NCBI GenBank assembly: GCA_029960865.1
Contig: JASBVX010000107.1
Coordinates: 1-5,633 of the forward strand
Origin: Bacillota bacterium
GTDB taxonomy: Bacteria > Bacillota > Sulfobacillia > RBS10-35
DNA length: 5,633 nt
Direction of reading: 5' to 3'
The notes beneath the pieces are model-generated. The model was given only the letters and a program-made list of their open reading frames with translations. It was not told where the DNA came from and searched no databases. The position numbers and the translations under genes were made by a program. Below are positions 1-5,633 of the stretch, piece by piece. The first letter of the stretch is position 1, and every line of letters starts with the position of its first letter.

Positions 1-2
1 TC

Positions 3-1133
3 ACCCGGTTTGATGCCCGGGATTATGAAGTCCGCATCGGGGCGGAGGTGAAGGATTTCGATCCCCAGGACTGGATGGACCGCAAAGAGGTGCGCCGGCG
101 GGATCGCTTCACCCAGTTCTTTACGGCGGCCACCCAACTGGCCCTGAAGGATGCCGGCCTGGAGCCCAAGGAGCTGGATCCCCAGCGGGTGGGCATGGCG
201 GTGGGGACGGGCATCGGGGGGATGGAGACCCTCTATGACCAGATTGTGGTCCTTTTGGAGAAAGGCCCCCAGCGGGTGAGTCCTTTCCTTGTGCCCATGA
301 TGATCGCCAATATGGCGGGAGGGCAGGTGGCCATCGATTATGGCTTTACGGGGCCCAACGCCACCTATGTCACCGCCTGCGCCTCTTCGGCCCATGCGGT
401 GGGGGAAGCCATGCGCATGCTCCAGCTGGGCCTGGCCGATGTGGTCATCGCCGGAGGGGCGGAAGCGGCCTTCGTGCCCATCACCATCGCCGGCTTCACC
501 AACATGAAGGCCCTTTCCACCCGGAACGACGAGCCGGAGAAGGCCTCCCGGCCCTTTGACGCCCAGAGGGACGGGTTCGTTCTGGGAGAAGGGGCGGCTG
601 TGTTGATCCTGGAGCGGCTTTCCTTCGCGCGGACCCGCAAGGCGCCTATCCGGGCGGAGCTGGCGGGGTACGGCATGACGGCCGATGCCTACCATATCAC
701 GCAGCCGGCGCCCCGGGGGGCCGGGGGAGCGGCGGCCATGCGCCTGGCCCTGGCCGATGCGGGCCTTTTGCCGGAAGATATCCAGTACATCAACGCCCAT
801 GCCACCTCCACCCCGGTGGGGGATGCGGCGGAAACCCAGGCCATCCACGATGTCTTTGGCGCTCATGCGCAAAACTTGATGGTGAGCTCCAGCAAGTCCA
901 TGACGGGCCACCTTTTGGGGGCCGCCGGGGCTCTGGAAGCAGCCATCACCGTGCTGGCCCTGGAAAAGCAGGTGGTACCTCCCACCATCAACTATGAGCA
1001 CCCGGATCCCGAATGCGATCTCGATTATGTGCCCAATGAGGCGCGGTCTTATCCTTTGGAAGCGGCTCTCACCAATTCCTTTGGTTTCGGCGGCCAGAAC
1101 GCCTGCCTGATTTTCAAGCGGTGGCGGGATTAA
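3..1133 (+). CDS. fabF: Beta-ketoacyl-[acyl-carrier-protein] synthase II (3' part; start lies left of the window)
   Basis: Cytoplasmic condensing enzyme of type II fatty acid synthesis: it joins malonyl-ACP to a growing acyl-ACP with loss of CO2. The frame is open from base 3 and its first codons read TRFDARDYEVRIGAEVKDFD, typical FabF sequence, so the GTG at 48 is an internal valine and not the start. The thiolase-fold Cys-His-His site is intact: nucleophile Cys in TACASSAH (codon 378-380), His in NAHATSTPVGD (798-800), Lys and His in SSKSMTGHLLG (894-896, 909-911). The codon spacings (140, 172 and 177 from Cys) equal those between C163, H303, K335 and H340 of E. coli FabF, which puts about 37 residues outside the window. 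The C-terminal NSFGFGGQNA loop carries the gatekeeper Phe. TAA stop at 1131-1133, 5 nt before the rnc ATG. FabB or another KAS paralogue is less likely given the FabF-like N-terminus and the neighbouring rnc. Confidence 0.96.
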   Translation, partial: TRFDARDYEVRIGAEVKDFDPQDWMDRKEVRRRDRFTQFFTAATQLALKDAGLEPKELDPQRVGMAVGTGIGGMETLYDQIVVLLEKGPQRVSPFLVPMMIANMAGGQVAIDYGFTGPNATYVTACASSAHAVGEAMRMLQLGLADVVIAGGAEAAFVPITIAGFTNMKALSTRNDEPEKASRPFDAQRDGFVLGEGAAVLILERLSFARTRKAPIRAELAGYGMTADAYHITQPAPRGAGGAAAMRLALADAGLLPEDIQYINAHATSTPVGDAAETQAIHDVFGAHAQNLMVSSSKSMTGHLLGAAGALEAAITVLALEKQVVPPTINYEHPDPECDLDYVPNEARSYPLEAALTNSFGFGGQNACLIFKRWRD

Positions 1134-1138
1134 AAACC

Positions 1139-1852
1139 ATGGGGGAAGAAGGGCTTCCGGAAGCCCTCCGGGCGCTTTTGGGGGCGGAGCCCCAGGATCT
1201 GGACCTCTACCGGCAGGCCTTGACCCATGCCTCCTACGCCCTGGAGGAAGGCCTTCCGGTAGAGACCCATTCTTATGAGCGGCTGGAGTTTTTGGGTGAT
1301 GCCGTCCTGCAGCTGGCGGTGAGCCACTGGGTCTACGAGCGCCGTCCCCAAGTGCGGGAGGGGGAGCTGACCCGCCTCAGGGCATCGGTCGTGCGGGAAG
1401 AAACGCTGGCGGCCCTGGGGCGGGACCTGGCCCTGGACCGTCTGGCCCGCCTGGGGAAGACGGAGGCCCAGGGGGATGAGCCCAGGCCCAAACTTTTGAC
1501 CGACCTTTTGGAGGCCCTCTTGGGGGCCCTTTACCTGGACCAGGGGTGGGAGCGGGCGCGGGATTTCGTCTTCTCCCTCCTGGATCAAAAGCCTCCCACC
1601 CTCAAGCCGGTGGACAATCCCCGGGGGGAACTGCAGGAAAAGCTCCAGCGCATGGGGAAGACCGACATTCAGTACGTGGTGGTGGAGGAGGAAGGGCCGC
1701 CCCACCGCCCCCTTTTCACGGTGGAGCTGCGGGTGGAGGGGGAAACCCTGGCAGTCGGGAGGGGACCCTCCAAACAGGCGGCGGCCCGGGAGGCGGCCAT
1801 GAAGGCCCTTTCCCACCTGGCGGAGGAATGGCGTGCGCCTGAGACGTCTTGA
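1139..1852 (+). CDS. rnc: Ribonuclease III
   Basis: Mg2+-dependent endonuclease that cuts double-stranded RNA as a homodimer; in bacteria it processes rRNA precursors and trims structured mRNAs. With ATG 1139 as start it has 237 residues, normal for the family. Residues 1-150 form the RNase III domain: signature ERLEFLGDAVL with E47, E50 and D54, and TDLLEALLGALYLDQG with D122 and catalytic E125, matching E38/E41/D45/D114/E117 of E. coli. Residues about 158-228 form the dsRNA-binding domain, from DNPRGELQEKLQ to the helix GPSKQAAAREAAMKAL. An in-frame GTG at 1121 would add six residues and overlap fabF by 13 nt, but has no ribosome site; ATG 1139 has only a weak G-rich stretch (GGCGGGA, about 1123-1129) upstream. 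I prefer the ATG and expect translation to be helped by coupling to fabF. The last 20 nt overlap smc. Confidence 0.96.
   Translation: MGEEGLPEALRALLGAEPQDLDLYRQALTHASYALEEGLPVETHSYERLEFLGDAVLQLAVSHWVYERRPQVREGELTRLRASVVREETLAALGRDLALDRLARLGKTEAQGDEPRPKLLTDLLEALLGALYLDQGWERARDFVFSLLDQKPPTLKPVDNPRGELQEKLQRMGKTDIQYVVVEEEGPPHRPLFTVELRVEGETLAVGRGPSKQAAAREAAMKALSHLAEEWRAPETS
1822..1827 (+). promoter_or_regulatory. Ribosome binding site of smc, inside rnc
   Basis: GGAGGA, a strong Shine-Dalgarno match, lies 5 nt before the GTG at 1833. It sits within the rnc reading frame and decides the smc start: the nearby ATG at 1828 is in another frame that stops at once (ATG GCG TGC GCC TGA). Its position suggests that ribosomes finishing rnc restart on smc. 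Confidence 0.7.
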
Positions 1853-4800
1853 GATCACCGGCTTCAAATCCTTTGCCCAGCGGACGGTTCTGGAGCTGGA
1901 AGACGGCATCACCGCCATCGTCGGGCCCAATGGCAGCGGTAAGAGCAATGTGGCCGAGGCCATCCTCTGGGTGACGGGGCAGGTGCAGGCTCGCCAGCTG
2001 CGGGGCCAGCGCCAGGAAGATGTCATCTTTGCCGGGAGCGACAGCCGCCGCCCGGCGTCCTGGTGTGAGGTGGAAATCACCTTCGAGACGGGGGAGAAGG
2101 AGCGGCCGGCCTTAGGGGCCGAGATCAGCGTGGGCCGGCGGGTGGACCGGGCCGGGGGCAGCGAGGTGACCCTCAACGGGCAGGTATGCCGTGTTCGGGA
2201 TCTGGGCCTTCTCTTTGCGGGAACCGGGGTGGGGGGCCATGCCTACGCCTTTGTGGGCCAAGGCCAGGTGACCTCGGTGCTGGAAGGAAGGTCCCGGGAC
2301 CGGAAAGCCTTGGTGGAAGAGGCAGCGGGGGTCGCCCTCCACCGCCGCTACCTGGAGGAGATCCAAAAGTACCTTTCCCGCTCGAAGCCCCTTTTGGATC
2401 GGTGGCAGGAACGCCTTTCCCTCCAGGAGGAGGCCCTTTTGCCCCTGGAAGAGCAGGCCCAGCGGGCCCGCCTATACCGGCAGCTGAAAGAAGAAGTGCG
2501 CCGCCTGGCCCTGGGCCTGGCCCGATCCCGGTGGGAAACCCTTTCCGCCGGGATGAGCCGGGGGAGGGAGGAGCTGGACGCCTGGCAGGAGACCTTGGCC
2601 CAGCTGGAGGACCAGCGGGCTCGCCTGGACGAGGAGGAGGCCCGGTGGTGGCAAGCATCGCAGGAAGCTCGCCGGCGCCGGGAAGAGGAAGAGAGCCGGC
2701 GGCGGCGCCTCTGGCGGGAACGGGAGCAGCTTTTGTCGCGGCTGGGGGACCTGGAGCGGCAGGCCAGGCTCTGGGAGGAATCCCTGGCCCGGGGGAAGGA
2801 GCGCCGGGCTTCCCTGGAGGCCATGGTGGCCCAGTGGGCTCAACGGGCGGCGCAGGCGCAAGGGGCAGCGCCCCACCCTGCGCAAGAAGATAAAGAACTG
2901 GAGCTTTTGCAGGAAAGGCGCCGGAGCCTTCTGGCCCGAAGGCAGTCCCTGGAAAAGGCGGGAAAAGAGGCACAGGAGGCGCTTTCCCGCGCGGAGGCGG
3001 CAGCCTTCAGGCGACGAGAGATAGAAGGGGAAAAGGGGCGTCTGCAGGAGCGCCTGGGGCAGCTGGAGGCTCTTTATGAGGAGGCTCGGCGGGAGGTGGA
3101 GATCTGGAGCCAGGCCCGCAGGGCGGCGCAGAAGGAGCGGGAGGCGGCTCAGGAGAGGGAGCAGCGGCTGCAAAAGGAACTCTTGAACCTTTCCCGGGAG
3201 TTGGGGCGGCTGCAAGGGGAGCGGGAAGGTTACCGGGCTCGCCATTTCCTGGGCCAGGGGCCAAGGGCCCTTCTCCAGGCCCGGGATGAGGGAGCGCAGG
3301 GGCTGCAGGGCCTTTTGGGGACGGTGGCGGAGCTGGTGGCGGTCCCCCCCCATCTGAGGAAGGCGGTGGAGGCGGCCTTGGGCGGGGCGGGGGAATACCT
3401 GGTGGCCGCCACGGGAGAAGTGGCGGAAAGGGCCATCGGGTGGCTGAAGGAAAAGGGGCGGGGGAGGGCCACCTTTTTGCCCCTGGATCAGGTGAGGCCG
3501 CCCCAGCTGCCCCAAGAACGAGCCCTTGGCTTTCCCGGCATTCTCGGATGGCTGGCGGAGAAGGTGGCAGCCCGGCCGGGGACGGAGAAGGCGGTCAGCC
3601 ACGCCCTGGGACGGACGGTCCTGGCGGAAGACTTGGGAGCGGCCCGGGCTTTTGCCAAAGCCACGGGGCAGCGGTATAAGGTGGTGACCCTGGATGGGGA
3701 CCTGATCCTTCCGGGGGGAGCCATGACGGGAGGCAGTCCCGCGGCAGCGCGCAGCCTTTTGCAGCAGGTGGAAACGATGCGGGCCCTGGAGGAGCGGTTC
3801 CAGGCCTTGCAGGTCCAGGAGAGGGAGCGGCAAAGGGCTCTCCACGCGCTGCAGGAAGATAGGCGGCAGGCAGCCTCCCGGGAAGCTTCCGGGGAAGGGA
3901 AGGAGAAAAGGGCGCGGGAGGAGCTCCTGCGGCTGGAGAAGGAGCGGCAAGAAGCCCTTTCCCGGCTGGAGCGCCTCAAGGGGGAGGAACCGCTTTTATC
4001 GGCGCCGGAGCTAGAGGAGGCGGCGAAGAAGGCGCGGGAAGACCTTTCCCGGGTGGAAGAAGAAGCCCGCCGCCTGGAGGCGGAAGGGGCGGAGCTGGAG
4101 GAACGGTGGGAGAAGGCGCTGGAGCAGGAGCGGCGGCTGGAGCTGGAGCGGGAGAAGGAGCGGTTGATGGGGGAAGAGGCCCGCTGGCGCCTCATCAGGC
4201 TCCAGGAAGAAGCGAAAGAGGAAGAGGACCGAGCCCGGGAAGCCCTGACGTTTCTGGAAAAGGTGGAGGGTGAACGGGCACAGCTGCAAGAGGAGCTGGC
4301 GGAAAAGGAGCGGCAGATCGGAGAGGCGGAGGCTCTCCTGCAGGAAGGGCAGGAGGAGGCGGCCCGGGTGGAAGAAAGGCTGGAGGGCCTGCGCCGGGAG
4401 CGGCAGGAGCTGGAGAGGAACCGGCGGTCCCTGGAGGGGCGGGTGCGCCAGGGAGAGGCCCAGCTGATCCGGGCGGAGGAAGAACTCCGCCATCTCCTTT
4501 CCAGGGTGCGGGAAGAGTTTGCCGCGGAGGAGGGAGAGCTGGCCCGGGTGGAGCCCCTGGCAGGCCCTGGGCTGGAAGAAGAGCTCCAGCGCAGGCGCCA
4601 GGAGCTCTTCCATCTGGGAGGCGTCGATGAGGGGGCCATCGCCCTTTTCGAGACCCGCTGGACCCGCTACCGGGAGGAAGAAGAGCGGTTTCGCCGGTAT
4701 GAGGGAATCTACCGGCGGCTGGAAGAGCTGGCCGCTCGTTTGGGCGAGGCGGTGGAAAAGGGGTACCGGGGGACGCTGCAGCGGGTCAAGGAAAGGTTCC

Positions 4801-5309
4801 AAGAGCTCTTCTCCCGCCTTTTTGGCGGAGGCCAAGCCGATCTTCTGGACGAAGAGGGGGAAGGCTTTTCCATCGTGGCTAGCCCCCCGGGGAAGAAGAC
4901 GGAGCGGATCTCCCTTCTTTCCGGGGGAGAGCGATCCCTGGTGGCCATCGCCTTTCTCTTCGCCCTCCTTTTGGAGAATCCCCCTCCCTTCTGCCTTCTC
5001 GATGAGATGGATGCCGCCCTGGATGAGGCCAACGTGGAACGGTTCGGCCGCCTTTTGCGGGAGATATCCCGGTATACGCAGGTGCTGGTGATCACCCATC
5101 AGCGGGGTACCATGGAAGCGGCAGACCGCCTCATCGGGATCACCATGGGGGACAGTGGGGTGAGCCAGGTGGTGGCGGTGGAACTCAGGCAGGAGGGCGA
5201 TGGCGACTTTGTCTACGTGGATGGAGCGGCTGCGCCAGGGGCTGCAGAGGACCCGGCAGCAATTCACCGATCGCATCCGGCAGCTGGTGGGGGGCCGGGC
5301 GCTGGATGA
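1833..5309 (+). CDS. smc: Chromosome segregation protein Smc (condensin ATPase)
   Basis: Dimeric ABC-type ATPase that, with ScpA and ScpB, extrudes and organises chromosomal DNA loops. The 1158 residues hold every expected part. N-terminal head: MRLRRLEITGFKSF, Walker A GPNGSGKS (31-38, K37), arginine finger R57 in QLRGQRQEDVIFAGS, and a Q-loop region ending EEAAG (162-166). Coiled coil about 170-470 and about 640-985, rich in Glu, Arg, Gln and Leu. Hinge about 472-636, ending PGGAMTGGS. C-terminal head: LFGGGQADL, signature LLSGGERS (S1030), Walker B LLDEMDAALDEAN (D1057, E1058) and the VITHQRGTME motif (H1089). K37 and R57 have the same numbers as in B. subtilis Smc, while S1030 and E1058 fall 60 residues earlier, so the arms or hinge are shorter. 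The start is GTG with a good ribosome site. Family similarity ends near residue 1121 (VVAVELRQEG); the final ~35 residues are a Gly/Ala/Pro tail overlapping ftsY, perhaps an artefact or a lost stop. No internal frameshift is apparent. Confidence 0.97.
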   Translation: MRLRRLEITGFKSFAQRTVLELEDGITAIVGPNGSGKSNVAEAILWVTGQVQARQLRGQRQEDVIFAGSDSRRPASWCEVEITFETGEKERPALGAEISVGRRVDRAGGSEVTLNGQVCRVRDLGLLFAGTGVGGHAYAFVGQGQVTSVLEGRSRDRKALVEEAAGVALHRRYLEEIQKYLSRSKPLLDRWQERLSLQEEALLPLEEQAQRARLYRQLKEEVRRLALGLARSRWETLSAGMSRGREELDAWQETLAQLEDQRARLDEEEARWWQASQEARRRREEEESRRRRLWREREQLLSRLGDLERQARLWEESLARGKERRASLEAMVAQWAQRAAQAQGAAPHPAQEDKELELLQERRRSLLARRQSLEKAGKEAQEALSRAEAAAFRRREIEGEKGRLQERLGQLEALYEEARREVEIWSQARRAAQKEREAAQEREQRLQKELLNLSRELGRLQGEREGYRARHFLGQGPRALLQARDEGAQGLQGLLGTVAELVAVPPHLRKAVEAALGGAGEYLVAATGEVAERAIGWLKEKGRGRATFLPLDQVRPPQLPQERALGFPGILGWLAEKVAARPGTEKAVSHALGRTVLAEDLGAARAFAKATGQRYKVVTLDGDLILPGGAMTGGSPAAARSLLQQVETMRALEERFQALQVQERERQRALHALQEDRRQAASREASGEGKEKRAREELLRLEKERQEALSRLERLKGEEPLLSAPELEEAAKKAREDLSRVEEEARRLEAEGAELEERWEKALEQERRLELEREKERLMGEEARWRLIRLQEEAKEEEDRAREALTFLEKVEGERAQLQEELAEKERQIGEAEALLQEGQEEAARVEERLEGLRRERQELERNRRSLEGRVRQGEAQLIRAEEELRHLLSRVREEFAAEEGELARVEPLAGPGLEEELQRRRQELFHLGGVDEGAIALFETRWTRYREEEERFRRYEGIYRRLEELAARLGEAVEKGYRGTLQRVKERFQELFSRLFGGGQADLLDEEGEGFSIVASPPGKKTERISLLSGGERSLVAIAFLFALLLENPPPFCLLDEMDAALDEANVERFGRLLREISRYTQVLVITHQRGTMEAADRLIGITMGDSGVSQVVAVELRQEGDGDFVYVDGAAAPGAAEDPAAIHRSHPAAGGGPGAG
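5191..5196 (+). promoter_or_regulatory. Probable ribosome binding site of ftsY, inside smc
   Basis: AGGAGG lies within the last conserved codons of smc. It is 3 nt before ATG 5200 (rather close), 12 nt before TTG 5209 (rather far) and 24 nt before ATG 5221 (too far), so it points to ftsY but does not settle its start. Similar purine-rich strings are common inside smc because Glu-Glu codon pairs create them, so chance is possible. Confidence 0.45.
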
Positions 5310-5595
5310 AAGCCTTTATGAGGATCTGGAAGAGACGTTGATCCTGGCGGACGTGGGGGTGGTGGCCACCCAAAAACTCCTGGAGGAGGTGCGCCGCCGG
5401 GTGAAAGAAGAGGGGGTCCGGGAAGGGGGGGAGGTGCCGCAGCTGTTGCAGGAAGCGATGCGGGAGCTTTTGGAAGCGCCCCTTCCCCGGGAGAGGGGAC
5501 CCTTGGGATTGGCTTGGCCCGCAGAGCCGCCCCTGGTGGTGATGCTGGTGGGGGTCAATGGCAGCGGCAAGACGACGACCACGGCGCCGCGCTGA
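5200..5595 (+). CDS. ftsY: Signal recognition particle receptor FtsY, N-terminal part only (frame ends in the G1 motif)
   Basis: FtsY is the membrane-associated SRP GTPase that receives Ffh-ribosome complexes for co-translational insertion. The 131 residues visible here cover the helical N domain (MERLRQGLQRTRQQF, then SLYEDLEETLILADVGV, then LLEEVRRRV) and the linker PPLVVMLVGVNGSGKTTT, the P-loop of the G domain (codons 5551-5580). FtsY normally continues with (I/T)(G/A)KLA and about 170 more residues with the remaining GTPase motifs; here the frame reads T-A-P-R and stops at TGA 5593-5595. The product as written could not bind GTP. The start is uncertain: ATG 5200, TTG 5209 or ATG 5221; the last begins where FtsY similarity begins. 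There is no long acidic A domain before the N domain, as is usual for short Bacillota-type FtsY. It overlaps smc by 89-110 nt. A contig-end assembly error is the simplest explanation; true gene breakage is unlikely because ftsY is normally essential. Confidence 0.82.
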   Translation: MATLSTWMERLRQGLQRTRQQFTDRIRQLVGGRALDESLYEDLEETLILADVGVVATQKLLEEVRRRVKEEGVREGGEVPQLLQEAMRELLEAPLPRERGPLGLAWPAEPPLVVMLVGVNGSGKTTTTAPR

Positions 5596-5633
5596 AGACG
5601 CTGCTCTTCGCGCTGGTGGGATTGGACCTCCGC
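5584..5633 (+). other. Terminal segment unlike FtsY, with an alternative open frame
   Basis: After the ftsY P-loop the sequence no longer matches FtsY in any of the three forward frames. The frame starting at 5583 is open to the window end and reads GAALKTLLFALVGLDLR, an amphipathic, protein-like string that I cannot assign to a family and that does not fit the GKLA...ADTFRAAA sequence expected of FtsY. The joint lies between about 5581 and 5587, since T-A could still be FtsY. Whether this is a foreign piece, a chimera or a run of errors cannot be told from 50 bases. Confidence 0.4.
5589..5613. repeat. Imperfect inverted repeat at the ftsY break
   Basis: GCGCTGAAGA (5589-5598) pairs with TCTTCGCGC (5605-5613): nine base pairs with one bulged T at 5593 and a 6-nt loop CGCTGC. 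The ftsY stop codon falls inside the left arm. No T-run follows, so it is not a typical intrinsic terminator. In a sequence this GC-rich, part of the match could be chance. Confidence 0.4.

Noticed and set aside
48..50. GTG as the start of fabF
   Set aside because: The frame is open to the window edge, and the 15 upstream residues match the conserved FabF segment ahead of EVKDFDP. This valine is internal.
1134..1138. A promoter or terminator between fabF and rnc
   Set aside because: The gap is only 5 nt and holds no hairpin or promoter-like motif.
1130..2176. Minus-strand open frame (348 codons) across rnc and the smc start
   Set aside because: It spans two well-supported + strand genes, has no family resemblance and no convincing ribosome site that I could see.
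2472..3950. Long minus-strand open frame (492 codons) opposite smc
   Set aside because: It is rich in Leu, Pro and Gly with no recognisable domain, and lies opposite a highly conserved Smc. GC-rich coiled-coil genes made of GAG/CTG/CGG codons routinely leave the complement free of stops.
2560..4500. Repeated purine-rich strings such as GGAGGAGG and CCGGGTGGAAGAA in smc, as possible DNA repeats or internal ribosome sites
   Set aside because: They are short, irregular and in frame with Glu, Arg and Leu codons of the coiled coil; they reflect protein composition and not a separate repeat family.
4011..5276. Long minus-strand open frame (421 codons) opposite the smc 3' half
   Set aside because: Same effect of codon composition; the protein is low-complexity Leu/Pro/Phe and crosses the Smc signature and Walker B region, where the + strand is clearly coding.
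5584..5633. An insertion sequence end interrupting ftsY
   Set aside because: Only about 50 bases are visible; there is no transposase, no target duplication and no defined terminal repeat partner, so this cannot be supported.

Overview
This 5.6 kb, GC-rich window holds four genes on the + strand with no real gaps between them: fabF (3' part), rnc, smc and ftsY (5' part). The order fabF-rnc-smc-ftsY is the classic fatty-acid / RNase III / condensin / SRP-receptor cluster of Bacillota. Together with the high GC, the arginine-rich and lysine-poor proteins and the frequent CTT-TTG leucine pairs, it suggests a GC-rich, possibly thermophilic, member of the Bacillota or a close relative. The taxonomic call is an inference from gene order and composition only.

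Layout. Positions 3-1133 are beta-ketoacyl-ACP synthase II, cut by the left window edge; about 37 N-terminal residues are missing and all catalytic residues are present. Positions 1139-1852 are RNase III, complete with its catalytic and dsRNA-binding domains. Positions 1833-5309 are the Smc ATPase, complete with both head halves, two coiled-coil arms and the hinge; its GTG start lies inside the end of rnc. From about 5200 the window reads as FtsY, the signal recognition particle receptor. FtsY stops at 5595 in the middle of its first GTPase motif, so no GTPase domain is encoded here. No intergenic gap exceeds 5 nt. I see no promoter, terminator, RNA gene, CRISPR array or mobile element, so the genes are probably co-transcribed from a promoter to the left of the window.

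The genes do not form one pathway. FabF elongates acyl-ACP chains for membrane lipid. RNase III processes rRNA precursors and other double-stranded RNA. Smc compacts and segregates chromosomes. FtsY docks SRP-ribosome complexes at the membrane. The cluster is a conserved housekeeping operon tied to growth.

I found no new biological system. The parts worth a second look are at the right end: (1) the FtsY reading frame ends just after GSGKTTT, and the last ~50 bases do not resemble FtsY in any frame; (2) those bases contain an imperfect inverted repeat and a different open frame, consistent with an assembly chimera, a frameshift or a real rearrangement; (3) the smc frame runs 110 nt into ftsY and has a low-complexity tail, as if its normal stop had been lost.
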